Below, piece by piece: positions 24,025-31,914 of a stretch of DNA of 33,381 nucleotides; positions within the stretch are counted from its first letter, which is position 1, and each line of letters begins with the position of its first letter. This DNA comes from [Eubacterium] saphenum (lineage in GTDB: Bacteria; Bacillota; Clostridia; Oscillospirales; Ruminococcaceae). The translations under genes and the position numbers were made by a program. The notes below the pieces were generated by a model that did not search any database, was not told the origin of the DNA, and was given only the letters and a program-made list of their open reading frames with translations. The stretch is taken from assembly GCA_004555855.1 (NCBI GenBank), contig SFJQ01000006.1, positions 1 to 33,381 on the forward strand, in the 5' to 3' direction.

Positions 24025-25134
24025 ATGAGTTTTGATGAAAATGCGCTTCTGAAGCGGCTTGACGAGCTGTTTGACGAGGACGGATTTGCGGAAATTGAAC
24101 GTGAAATCAGAAAGCTCCCGCGAGAGGAGCTGAGCCTTGAGCTGAGATTTCGCTTGGTGAGCGCGCTGAACAATCAGAAAAAGCTCGAGGAGTCGATTGC
24201 CGAGCTGAAGGAAATCGAGCCGCTTTGCAGTACTCCCGCCGAGAAATCGCGTTTCTGGTACAGCACGGGCTATGTTCACTATGTCAACGACTGCGAAATG
24301 GCGGCTTCGCATTGCTTTAAAAAGGCGCTCGAGATTGACCCCGAGGACAGCGCCGAGCTTGATTTGAAGGACATAATCGAGGAGTGCGACGGGTACATCT
24401 ACCGCGATTTGATGGAGCTTAAAGGCTTTGGCAGAGCGGCTGTCGAGGCAATCCACGCGCGCTGCGAGGAGGTTGCCGAAAAGGACAGAATGGAGCTTTC
24501 CGAGCCGGAATTTACCGTTTATCTCGGATTTTTGTCGGGAATACGCGTGCCGGTTGGTCTGGAAAAACCGCTGCTTTTCGATGACGTTATGAAAAAGGTA
24601 AGCGATGAGGAAAAGCCGATTTTGCGGGATTTTTTGCAGAAATACTTCGGGATATCGGACGCGGACGGCTTCAAGCGGCTCTATCACGAGGATATGAGAT
24701 ATAATATATACGGTATGGCGGGCGATGTGCTGGCGTATCTTGACGGCAAGCCGAGGTTTCCGATATCGGAGCTTGCGGGCACCGGCAGGGAGTTTTTCGA
24801 CGACTGCTCGGAGTACCTCAACGCAATCCGCGAATGTATGACCGAGCCGAATGTGCTGGGCTGGGATATCTCGGAAAAAGTGGGAATGGCGCGGCTTTGC
24901 TACGCGTGTGATTTGCTCTCGGACAGCGATTTTATCGGGTGTATGTCAGCGCTCGCGCAGGCTGCCCGCGACAAATTTGCTTCGTTTGAGGAGTTTATGA
25001 TATCGCTCATTATGGGCTGCGGATTTTTTATGTTCATCGACGGAAATTGCAGCATAAAATCCGCGATTAGCTTTATGAACACAATTCTCCCGATGCTTTT
25101 AAGCTCGCCGCTCGCGCGGCTGAAGTGGGGCTGA
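24025..25134 (+). CDS. TPR-like protein with C-terminal DUF1266-type domain
   Basis: The 369-aa soluble protein begins 3 bases after the proS stop. Its N-terminal half is helical with TPR-like repeats: SLELRFRLVSALNNQKKLEESIAEL and FWYSTGYVHYVNDCEMAASHCFKKALEIDPED. The C-terminal half, from about residue 230, fits DUF1266: VLGWDISEKVGMARLCYACDLLSDSDF followed by AQAARDKFASFEEFMISLIMGCGFFMF, with the conserved Trp-Asp near the start and the S-x-x-x-x-G pattern. DUF1266 proteins are common in gut Firmicutes, often near polymorphic toxin or tRNA-synthetase genes, with no known function. The tight spacing means that it is translated with proS. Confidence 0.72.
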   Translation: MSFDENALLKRLDELFDEDGFAEIEREIRKLPREELSLELRFRLVSALNNQKKLEESIAELKEIEPLCSTPAEKSRFWYSTGYVHYVNDCEMAASHCFKKALEIDPEDSAELDLKDIIEECDGYIYRDLMELKGFGRAAVEAIHARCEEVAEKDRMELSEPEFTVYLGFLSGIRVPVGLEKPLLFDDVMKKVSDEEKPILRDFLQKYFGISDADGFKRLYHEDMRYNIYGMAGDVLAYLDGKPRFPISELAGTGREFFDDCSEYLNAIRECMTEPNVLGWDISEKVGMARLCYACDLLSDSDFIGCMSALAQAARDKFASFEEFMISLIMGCGFFMFIDGNCSIKSAISFMNTILPMLLSSPLARLKWG

Positions 25135-25152
25135 ACAAATTTCGGGAAGATA

Positions 25153-25181
25153 TTGACAAGCCGAAAAAAGTATGATATAAT
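25153..25181 (+). promoter_or_regulatory. Consensus sigma-A promoter of the zinc-ribbon protein
   Basis: Perfect TTGACA (25153-25158) and TATAAT (25176-25181) with a 17-base spacer, 45 bases before the ATG at 25227. Confidence 0.9.
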
Positions 25182-25226
25182 AAATTTGATGATAAAATTA
25201 CCAAATTATGAAAGGTGGTTTCTTAA

Positions 25227-25877
25227 ATGTTTTGTGAAAAATGTGGCGTGCAAATTCCCGATGGGGGAGATACGATGTGCCCGAATTGCCGTCTGAGATT
25301 TGGCACACAGCCGAATTTCGGTCAGCCCGCTCAGCCGGTACAGCCTGTACATCCGACAGCTCAGCCCTATCAGCAGCCCGCAGCTGCGAAGGCAGAATCC
25401 TTGCTGAATAAGATTACGGGAAATCCGATGATTGCGCTTATCATAAATCTGACACTTGCTTATTTCTCGGTTTTTGCTGCATTCGGACCGCTTCTTGAAT
25501 ACATTGGATATACAAAGACGCCGATTGCGGTAAGCTTTATGACATTTGCTGTGTCGGGAGCTACCGGCGGATTTTTCGTTCCGATTCTTATTTTGATGAT
25601 TTTTTCGATAATACTTGCGGTTGCGGGAGTTGGACTTGTAATTCTCCCGAAGGTTGCTCCGCAGATTAAGCTGCCTGTACCGTCCTTTACGGCAAATGCG
25701 GCAATTGCAGGCGCGCTGCTTTTCTCGATTATCTCGCAGTTCATAACGATTGGATTTATCGGCACAGCGAGAGGTGCAGTAGTAATGTCGTTCCTTGGCG
25801 TATTTGTGATGGTGCTGAGCTTCATCGCACTTGTGGCAACATGCTGCATGGCTTTAGCCGAAATGAAGAAAAAGTGA
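25227..25877 (+). CDS. Zinc-ribbon membrane protein
   Basis: The 216-aa protein begins with a zinc ribbon, FCEKCGVQIPDGGDTMCPNC, with Cys3/Cys6 and Cys18/Cys21 as ligands, followed by a Pro/Gln-rich linker (about 27-52) and four membrane helices (about residues 65-85, 98-140, 150-172 and 180-210). This architecture is common in Firmicutes and its role is unknown; the ribbon may bind metal or partner proteins on the cytoplasmic face. It has its own consensus promoter and terminator. Its codon usage looks less G+C-rich than that of its neighbours. Confidence 0.75.
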   Translation: MFCEKCGVQIPDGGDTMCPNCRLRFGTQPNFGQPAQPVQPVHPTAQPYQQPAAAKAESLLNKITGNPMIALIINLTLAYFSVFAAFGPLLEYIGYTKTPIAVSFMTFAVSGATGGFFVPILILMIFSIILAVAGVGLVILPKVAPQIKLPVPSFTANAAIAGALLFSIISQFITIGFIGTARGAVVMSFLGVFVMVLSFIALVATCCMALAEMKKK

Positions 25878-25896
25878 TTACATAACCAAACAAAAG

Positions 25897-25925
25897 CGGC
25901 TCGTTTTCGGCGAGCCGTTTTTTTT
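25897..25925. terminator. Bidirectional terminator between zinc-ribbon gene and feoB
   Basis: CGGCTCG (25897-25903) pairs with CGAGCCG (25911-25917), with eight T on the plus side and GCTTTTG on the minus side. Confidence 0.85.
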
Positions 25926-25938
25926 GTGCAATAACGCG

Positions 25939-25960
25939 AATTTGGCTTTACAGCGCGGTT
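25939..25960. repeat. 22-bp direct repeat, copy 1
   Basis: Bases 25939-25960 are identical to 26037-26058 and lie 98 bases away in the same direction. The flanks also match loosely (AACGCG before each). Confidence 0.8.
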
Positions 25961-26036
25961 TTCGGGAGCGGGGAAGCGCGGCTTTTCGGCAGCTTGCTCC
26001 GAGAGAATCCCCCGCAGAACGTTTGCAAAACGCGCA

Positions 26037-26058
26037 AATTTGGCTTTACAGCGCGGTT
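26037..26058. repeat. 22-bp direct repeat, copy 2
   Basis: Second copy of the 22-bp repeat, ending 13 bases before the feoB stop codon. The repeats and spacer fill the otherwise empty 25926-26071 interval. Confidence 0.8.
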
Positions 26059-26071
26059 CACCGAGGCACTT

Positions 26072-28198
26072 TCACGCAATAACGTGTGAAATTCCCGAGA
26101 TAATCGCGCAGAGCGTTATCCCGCAGAGCGTCGGTATAGCGAACGCGAGCGCTGCCCATTTTACGCCGCCCGCTTCCTTTTTTATCGTGAGGAGAGTGGT
26201 CGAGCAGGGGAAGTGCATAAGCGTGAAAACTATCACGCAGACAGCGGTGACGGGCGTCCAGCCGTTTGCCGTGAACAGCTCCAGCATCTGCGACGGCGCG
26301 ATTTCCGCGAGCACGCCTTGCTGCATATACATCATCACGGCAAGCGGTAACACGATTTCGTTTGCGGGCAGCCCGAGCAGAAACGCCGTCACGATAACCC
26401 CGTCCATTCCGATGAACCGTCCGAACGGTTCAAAAAAGCCCGTGATGTAACTCAGAAGCGGCGCTCCGTCAATGCTCACGTTCGCCAAAATCCAGATTAC
26501 CGCACCCGCCGGAGCCGCGACCGCCGCGGCTCTCCCCAGCACGAAAATTGTCCTGTCGAGCAGCGAACGTACCAGAATTTTCCCGATTTGCGGCTTGCGA
26601 AACGGCGGCAGCTCAAGGGTAAACGAGGACGGTTCGCCTTTCAAGATGGTTGCCGAGAGTATCCGCGACACGAGAAACGTCATCAGAATGCCGAGGAGAA
26701 TCACCGCCGTGAGCGCCGCCGCCGAGAGAAGGCTTGCGAGAAGCCCGATTGCGCCGCCGATGAAGAACAGCGAGATTATCTTCAGGATTATCGGGAAGCG
26801 CCCATTGCACGGCACGAAATTGTTCGTGAGAATGGCAATCAGCCGTTCGCGGCGACTGTCGATAATCCGCGCCCCGACAACTCCCGCCGCGTTGCAGCCG
26901 AAGCCCATCGTCATACAAAGCGCCTGTTTGCCGCACGCCTTGCACTTGCAGAACGGCTTGTCGAGGTTGTAGGCGACGCGCGGCAGGTAGCCCAAATCCT
27001 CGAGCAGCGTGAACAGCGGGAAGAAAATCGCCATCGGCGGCAGCATCACCGACGCCACCCACGCCAGCACGCGGTACGCACCGTCCACGACAACCCCGCG
27101 CAGCCACTCGGGCGCGTTTATGTACACGAAGAAGTCAGAAAGCCTGTCGCCGAGCCAGAAAAGCGCGCTCCCAAGCCACTCCGACGGATAGTTTGCGCCG
27201 ACAATCGTTATCCAGAAAATCACCATCAGCGCCAAAATCATTATCGGAAAACCGAGCGCCTTGCTCGTCAGGATTTTGTCGATTTCCGGCAGCTTCTTCG
27301 TCGGCTGCGAAACCGCACCACAAGCGATTTCCTCGGCATTTTTGAGGATACACGACACGATTTTATCCGAGAGCATTTCCGCCGTAATTCCCGCCTCTGT
27401 AAGAATTTTCCGCGCCTCGGAAACCGCGTTTTCAAGCTCCTCGTCAAAGAAACCCTCACTAAGTTGATTTCGCAGCTCGGCTTTCAGCGAAGCGTCGTTG
27501 TCGATAACCATAAGCGCAAGCCGCCGCGCGGGAATTTGCCCCGAAAACCGCTTTTCAATAACCTTTTCAACAACCGAAATTGCGTTCTCAATCGGCTCGG
27601 TGTAGCGCAGTTTTCGCGGATTTGGCACGATTTCACCCGAGCAGATTTTGTTGAGCTTCTCGGTAAGCGAGCGCAGCGTTTTTTTCTTGTGAGCTGATGT
27701 TCCCGCGACAGGCACGCCGAGCCGTTCCTCAAGCAGCGCGAGGTCGATTTTGATACCGGCGCGCTTCGCCTCGTCCAAGAGATTTACGCAGACAATCGTG
27801 TTCGGGAACACCTCCATAACCTGCAAAGCGAGGTTCAGACTGCGTTCAAGGCAGGTCGCGTCACATACGACAACCGCCGCGTCCGCGCCGCCGAAGCAGA
27901 TAAAATTCCGCGCGACTTCCTCCTCGGCAGAGTGCGCGAGCAGCGAGTACGTGCCGGGAATGTCCACGAGAACGTACTCAAAACCTTCGGTTTTGCAGTA
28001 ACCCTGCGCCGAGGCAACCGTCTTTCCGGGCCAGTTTCCCGTGTGCTGGTGAAGCCCCGTGAGCGCGTTGAACAGGGTGCTTTTGCCGACATTCGGGTTG
28101 CCCGCAACGGCGATTATTTTATCGCTCGGTGAGCGTTTTTTCACCACAAGACCGCTGTCCGCTGCGGAAATCCCCGTTGATGAAGCTGTAAGTCCCAT
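26072..28198 (-). CDS. feoB: Ferrous iron transporter FeoB
   Basis: The 708-aa protein imports Fe2+ across the membrane. Its N-terminal G-protein domain has GNPNVGKS at residues 33-40 (G1), DIPG at 79-82 (G3) and NLLD at 139-142 (G4), followed by the helical GDI region, then the membrane channel with two Gate-type segments. It is a typical length for Firmicute FeoB. The ATG lies directly against the feoA stop (TGAATG), so the pair is coupled. Two 22-bp direct repeats lie just downstream. Confidence 0.95.
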   Translation of the reverse strand: MGLTASSTGISAADSGLVVKKRSPSDKIIAVAGNPNVGKSTLFNALTGLHQHTGNWPGKTVASAQGYCKTEGFEYVLVDIPGTYSLLAHSAEEEVARNFICFGGADAAVVVCDATCLERSLNLALQVMEVFPNTIVCVNLLDEAKRAGIKIDLALLEERLGVPVAGTSAHKKKTLRSLTEKLNKICSGEIVPNPRKLRYTEPIENAISVVEKVIEKRFSGQIPARRLALMVIDNDASLKAELRNQLSEGFFDEELENAVSEARKILTEAGITAEMLSDKIVSCILKNAEEIACGAVSQPTKKLPEIDKILTSKALGFPIMILALMVIFWITIVGANYPSEWLGSALFWLGDRLSDFFVYINAPEWLRGVVVDGAYRVLAWVASVMLPPMAIFFPLFTLLEDLGYLPRVAYNLDKPFCKCKACGKQALCMTMGFGCNAAGVVGARIIDSRRERLIAILTNNFVPCNGRFPIILKIISLFFIGGAIGLLASLLSAAALTAVILLGILMTFLVSRILSATILKGEPSSFTLELPPFRKPQIGKILVRSLLDRTIFVLGRAAAVAAPAGAVIWILANVSIDGAPLLSYITGFFEPFGRFIGMDGVIVTAFLLGLPANEIVLPLAVMMYMQQGVLAEIAPSQMLELFTANGWTPVTAVCVIVFTLMHFPCSTTLLTIKKEAGGVKWAALAFAIPTLCGITLCAIISGISHVIA

Positions 28199-28435
28199 TC
28201 AAATCCCCCTTACGATAACGCAGCGCGCGTCGGCTGCCCGAATTGCGATAACAGCGCCGCAGATGAGATAAGCAGACGGGTCGCCGAGCGGGCTTTTGCC
28301 CACGCATTTCACCTTGGCGCACTCGCAAAGTCCCAAATCCAGCAGTCTGCGGCGCATTGAACCGTGTATAAGAAGCCGTTCCACAACGGCAGTTTCGCCG
28401 ATTTTCATCTCGGACAAGCGTTTTTTTTCGCCCAT
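28199..28435 (-). CDS. feoA: Ferrous iron transport protein FeoA
   Basis: The 78-aa cytoplasmic protein has the SH3-like FeoA fold: LSEMKIGETAVVERLL, then the RRRLLDLGLCECAKVKCVG core and SAYLICGAVIAIR at the end, with the conserved Leu/Gly residues that contact the FeoB G-domain. The frame is open further upstream from a TTG, but the ATG at 28435 with a GGGTG ribosome-binding site and the normal family length (about 75-80 aa) choose this start. FeoA is thought to regulate FeoB. It is the first gene of feoAB. Confidence 0.9.
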   Translation of the reverse strand: MGEKKRLSEMKIGETAVVERLLIHGSMRRRLLDLGLCECAKVKCVGKSPLGDPSAYLICGAVIAIRAADARCVIVRGI

Positions 28436-28468
28436 TTTTTCACCCGATTTCATAGTTGATGACAATAT

Positions 28469-28497
28469 ATTCTATGATTTTCGCTGAATTTGGTGAA
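28469..28497 (-). promoter_or_regulatory. Probable promoter of feoAB
   Basis: On the minus strand TTCACC (28492-28497) and TAGAAT (28469-28474) are 17 bases apart. The -35 is weak and overlaps the T-run of the preceding terminator. I could not see a convincing Fur or DtxR box nearby. Confidence 0.45.
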
Positions 28498-28525
28498 AAA
28501 AAACGGCAGCCGTTTCCGACTGCCG
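28496..28525 (-). terminator. Terminator of the TraB/GumN lipoprotein gene
   Basis: On the minus strand a 9-bp stem (28517-28525 with 28504-28512) and a 4-base loop is followed by eight T. It separates this gene from feoAB. Confidence 0.85.
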
Positions 28526-28547
28526 ATAGTTTATATATCTAACTAAT

Positions 28548-29465
28548 TCACGCCGCGTTCTTAAACTCAACATTTTCGGTGAGATATTCCGCATCGCCGA
28601 GAAAATCGAGGATATCCGGCTTTGCGTAAAAATGCGCCGCGCCAACCATCAGGAAAACCTTGTCGCCGTTTTTGAGCGATTTTATCACGAAATCCGCCAT
28701 TTTTTCCTGCCGTTTTTCGTACATCGCCGAGTAGTACTCCGAGAAATCCTCGGAAAATTCCTCGGGAACTCCGCTCGATGAAAGCATTATTTCAAGCTGC
28801 AGCACGTTGTTCTTGCTCCAAGCGTTATAGAGCGCGGAGTGCTGCAATTTGAGCGTTTCGTAGGGCAAATCCACGCTCGATTTCAGCGAATAAAGCTGAA
28901 AAGCGGGGGACTGGCTCGCGTTGATTTGGTACTGCTCGGCGGCGGTTTCAAGCTCGATTATCGGGATATTTTTCTGCTTCGCGTAGGTCAAAAACTCGCG
29001 CTCCGTGCCGTAATCCGAGCTGTAACCGCAGTCCTGCGCTGCTTTTTGCGTGAGGACAATGCTCCACATCGCGGGAATGTACTTGTCGTATTTCGCGTTA
29101 TAAAGCCCTTTCTCAACGAAAAACTGCTTGATTTCATCGTAATCCTCGCCCATAAGCTCAGCCGCCGACTCGCACTCGAAAATCTTCATCGCCTCGTTCA
29201 TTTCGGCATTGTCCTCGCCGAGCCGAATTGTATCAACCTCGCAGGCAAGCGCGCTGCACCTGTCGAGCGCTGCGTAGATTTCCTCGGGATAAACCGTGTT
29301 GGGAAGCCCAACGTGCATTGAGCCGAGCATATACACCTCGCCGCCCGTGCTTTCGTCCTTTACCGTGAAAAACGGCGGGCTGACGTAGTTTTTCTCAACT
29401 TTTTGGCAGCCGCTGAGCGTGAATATCAGCAGAATTGCCGTGCATAAAGCCAAAAATCTTCTCAT
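28548..29465 (-). CDS. TraB/GumN-family lipoprotein
   Basis: The 305-aa protein has a lipoprotein signal (MRRFLALCTAILLIFT, lipobox LSGC with Cys20) and then a TraB/GumN (Tiki-like) domain, a fold shared with erythromycin-esterase-type and Tiki metalloproteases. The two conserved motif ends are visible: VYMLGSMHVGLPNTVYPE near residues 44-61 and FLMVGAAHFYAKPDIL near 268-283, whose Gly/His residues form the putative metal site. It should be tethered to the outer face of the membrane; whether it is proteolytic is not established for bacterial members. It has a terminator downstream and follows the histidine phosphatase gene by 117 bases with no clear promoter between. Confidence 0.87.
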   Translation of the reverse strand: MRRFLALCTAILLIFTLSGCQKVEKNYVSPPFFTVKDESTGGEVYMLGSMHVGLPNTVYPEEIYAALDRCSALACEVDTIRLGEDNAEMNEAMKIFECESAAELMGEDYDEIKQFFVEKGLYNAKYDKYIPAMWSIVLTQKAAQDCGYSSDYGTEREFLTYAKQKNIPIIELETAAEQYQINASQSPAFQLYSLKSSVDLPYETLKLQHSALYNAWSKNNVLQLEIMLSSSGVPEEFSEDFSEYYSAMYEKRQEKMADFVIKSLKNGDKVFLMVGAAHFYAKPDILDFLGDAEYLTENVEFKNAA

Positions 29466-29582
29466 ATTAAAACCCCTCGTTCCGGTAAACCTTATTTGCT
29501 GCCGCGAAATCGTGCTTGTAAATTATCCTTAAACCGCGCTCAAAACCCTGATAAATCGCGGCAGAAAGCCAAAAATCCGCGG

Positions 29583-30203
29583 TTAATTGTCCTCGGTAAC
29601 CAAACGTGCTGTTATCTCAAAGGTCGGTCCTTTTTGCCACAAAAACGGCGTGAGGACAATCTCAAAGCCGCCGCCCGGACCGCACATAAAATCGGCGGGT
29701 TTTCCCTTCGGAAGACCGTACCCGCAGAGCAAATTCGTGATAACTCCTGCGTGCGTTACGACAGCGGCGGCGGTGATGTCGGCGCTCATCATATCGCTGA
29801 AAACCGCGTCCAAGCCCTCGATACAGCGAAGCATAAAGTCGCCGTATTTCTCGCCGTTCGGGGGAGCGCACTCCGCGCCGCCTTTAAGCCAGTCCGCGTA
29901 CTCGCGCAGGTCCTGAAGCTGCGTTTGCGTTTTGCCCTCAAAGTCACCGAAATTCATCTCGGACAGCTCGTCAATTATCATCAGCTTGTTGTCGGGGTAG
30001 ATAATTTCTGCCGTTTCAAGGCAGCGCTCGAGCGGCGACGAGTACACTTTTTCAACCTCGGGGTACACTCCGTCCGCGCAAAACGACTCAATTTGCCGCC
30101 GCCCCTCGGGACAAAGCGAGAGATTTGTCTGTCCGATGTATCGTCCGTCAAGATTTCCCTGAGTAATTCCGTGCCTTATCAGGTATATATAGTAGTTTTT
30201 CAT
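29583..30203 (-). CDS. Histidine phosphatase family protein
   Basis: The 206-aa enzyme belongs to the phosphoglycerate-mutase-like histidine phosphatases. The phospho-histidine motif is LIRHGITQGN near the N-terminus; SSPLERCLETAE and MNFGDFEG supply the Arg and Glu; the second catalytic His is in VVTHAGVI near residue 150. The group includes alpha-ribazole phosphatase and broad phosphatases, so the exact substrate is uncertain. The frame starts 9 codons further up, but GGAGGT lies 6 bases before the ATG at 30203, which fixes the start. The 117-base gap after the gene (29466-29582) contains only an imperfect inverted repeat. Confidence 0.87.
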   Translation of the reverse strand: MKNYYIYLIRHGITQGNLDGRYIGQTNLSLCPEGRRQIESFCADGVYPEVEKVYSSPLERCLETAEIIYPDNKLMIIDELSEMNFGDFEGKTQTQLQDLREYADWLKGGAECAPPNGEKYGDFMLRCIEGLDAVFSDMMSADITAAAVVTHAGVITNLLCGYGLPKGKPADFMCGPGGGFEIVLTPFLWQKGPTFEITARLVTEDN

Positions 30204-30278
30204 TGCTTTACCTCCGTACATATTGTGCAATTGTGAGTATTGCCCATTAAGCTGTCGAAAATTTGGTTATTATGCCGC

Positions 30279-30307
30279 TTTACAAAACGGAATAAAAATA
30301 TTATAAT
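30279..30307 (+). promoter_or_regulatory. Sigma-A promoter of the XRE regulator
   Basis: TTTACA (30279-30284) and TATAAT (30302-30307) with a 17-base spacer in AT-rich DNA. Confidence 0.82.
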
Positions 30308-30348
30308 ATACAATAAGATATTATGTTGATTTGGAGCGAAGTGTATTT

Positions 30349-31011
30349 ATGAACAAGGATTTGCCGAGAATATTGAAGCTGCTGCGCAAGGAGCGCGGAA
30401 TTCGCCAGAAAGAGGCTGCAGATAGTCTGGGAGTTGCGCAGGCGCTTTTGTCGCACTATGAAAACGGAAAGCGCGAGTGCGGGCTGGATTTTCTCGTTCA
30501 GGCGGCTGATTTTTACGGTGTTTCCGTGGATTATCTTTTGGGGAGAACCAGCTCCCGAAACGGCGTTGTCATCACCGAAAACGAGCTGCCCGAGAGCAGC
30601 GTTTCCGAGAGCTACGAGGGCGCGATTGAGGGAACGGGAACGTTTCTTCGCAAAAAGCTGATTACAAACGCGCTTGAGGTGATTTTCTCGCTGCTGATAA
30701 AGACCAAGAACCAGAAGCTCGCGAAAGCGGTAAGCTCCTATCTTCTCACGGCAACCTACCGCGCGTACCGAATGGTTTACTCAACGGGCGGCGAAAACGA
30801 TGAAAACTGCTTTGCCGTGCCGAGCGCGGCTTCTTCGGGGAAAACCGCAGCGAAGCTTGCTCTCGATGATGTTGCGGCGAAGGATGCGATGGAAGAAGGC
30901 ACTTCTGACGAGCGCATCACAAATTCCCGCATCGAGCGCGAATTTCCGCGTCAGAGCGCGGCGCTGTTCTCGGTTGTGAGCAACGTTGAGCGCGAGCTTG
31001 AAAAGTTTTAA
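30349..31011 (+). CDS. XRE-family transcriptional regulator
   Basis: The 220-aa protein has an N-terminal Cro/C1-type helix-turn-helix (about residues 5-62: LRKERGIRQKEAADSLGVAQALLSHYENGKRECGLDFLVQAADFYGVSVDYLLG). The remainder is helical with no recognised sensor domain; NALEVIFSLLIKTKNQKLAKAVSSYLLTATYRAYRM might form a dimer or ligand pocket. Regulators of this form often repress their own gene, but no operator palindrome stands out near the promoter. The ATG at 30349 is used although its GGAG ribosome-binding site is 13 bases away; an in-frame TTG six codons earlier is the alternative. Its target genes are unknown. It ends one base before the era stop codon on the other strand. Confidence 0.87.
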   Translation: MNKDLPRILKLLRKERGIRQKEAADSLGVAQALLSHYENGKRECGLDFLVQAADFYGVSVDYLLGRTSSRNGVVITENELPESSVSESYEGAIEGTGTFLRKKLITNALEVIFSLLIKTKNQKLAKAVSSYLLTATYRAYRMVYSTGGENDENCFAVPSAASSGKTAAKLALDDVAAKDAMEEGTSDERITNSRIEREFPRQSAALFSVVSNVERELEKF

Positions 31012-31914
31012 TTACTCGTCCGCGATATTGTTTTCGAGGATAAAACGCTCGTTTTCGCGCCAGTTTTCCTTGACTTTCACGAAAATCTGCAAATTCACCT
31101 TAACCCCGAGCAAATCCTCGATATCCTTTCGGGCAAGCGTGCCGATGTGTTTGAGCTTGTCGCCGTCCTTGCCGATAATCATTCCCTTATGAGAATTTTT
31201 TTCACATACGATAACCGCGCCGAGGTCGATGATTTCGGCGCCGTTTTTGTTGGTGCGCTGCTTGAACTGCTCGATTTCGACAGCCGTTCCGTGGGGGATT
31301 TCATCGTGCATTGTCCAGAGCAGCTTCTCGCGGATAATCTCGCCGCAGAGAAAACGCTCGGTGCGGTCGGTCGCGATGTCATCGGGGAAAAAATGCTCGC
31401 CGGGGGCGGCAAATTTCTCGAGAACCGGCAGAATTTTGTCCGTGTTTACGCGGTTTTTCACGCTCACGGGAATGATTTCCTCGAAGTCATAAAGCGCGCT
31501 GTATTGCGAGATTACGGGCAGAATGTCGCTCTTGGATTTCAGCAAATCGACCTTGTTCAAAATCAGCACAACCTGCGTTCCTCTCTCGGCAAACGAGCGG
31601 ATAAGTTCTTGCTCAACTGCGGAGATTTTCTTGGTAACGTCCGCCATCAAAATCGCGCAGTCCACATCGTCCACGCTCGTCCTCACTGATTTCACCATGT
31701 GCTCGGCGAGCTTTGTTTTCGGGCGCAGAAAGCCCGGCGTATCGATGAAAACAAACTGCGTTTCACCCTTCGTGAGCACGCCGTTTATGCGGTTTCGCGT
31801 GGTCTGGGGCTTCTCGCTGACAATCGAGATTTTCTCGCCGACAAGAAAATTCGTGAGCGAGGATTTCCCGACATTCGGTCTGCCCGTGATTGCGATAAAT
31901 GCGTTTTTAGTCAT
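31012..31914 (-). CDS. era: GTPase Era
   Basis: The 300-aa GTPase binds 16S rRNA and assists 30S subunit assembly. The N-terminal G domain shows GRPNVGKSS (G1), the switch with QTTRNRI, DTPGF (G3) and NKVDLL (G4); the C-terminal KH domain is at about residues 215-300, with VIVCEKNSHKGMIIGKDGDKLKHIG including the GxxG-type loop. The frame opens 24 codons earlier, but the ATG at 31914 (MTKNAFIAITG) matches the family start and length. It overlaps the last 8 bases of trmD, so the two are translationally coupled. Its stop abuts the XRE stop on the opposite strand with no room for a terminator. Confidence 0.95.
   Translation of the reverse strand: MTKNAFIAITGRPNVGKSSLTNFLVGEKISIVSEKPQTTRNRINGVLTKGETQFVFIDTPGFLRPKTKLAEHMVKSVRTSVDDVDCAILMADVTKKISAVEQELIRSFAERGTQVVLILNKVDLLKSKSDILPVISQYSALYDFEEIIPVSVKNRVNTDKILPVLEKFAAPGEHFFPDDIATDRTERFLCGEIIREKLLWTMHDEIPHGTAVEIEQFKQRTNKNGAEIIDLGAVIVCEKNSHKGMIIGKDGDKLKHIGTLARKDIEDLLGVKVNLQIFVKVKENWRENERFILENNIADE

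Noticed and set aside
23509..24687. A 392-codon frame antisense to proS and the DUF1266 gene.
   Set aside because: It has arginine/histidine-rich composition typical of a shadow frame and covers two well-supported genes.
26588..27697. A 369-codon frame antisense to feoB.
   Set aside because: It is a shadow of feoB with no ribosome-binding site or family resemblance.
28441..28475. A possible Fur or DtxR box before feoA.
   Set aside because: The dyad is too poor to call; iron control is likely from function but is not shown by the sequence.
29466..29582. An open minus-strand frame ending NKVYRNEGF before the TraB gene.
   Set aside because: It has no start codon of its own and merges into the phosphatase in another frame; no family is recognisable.
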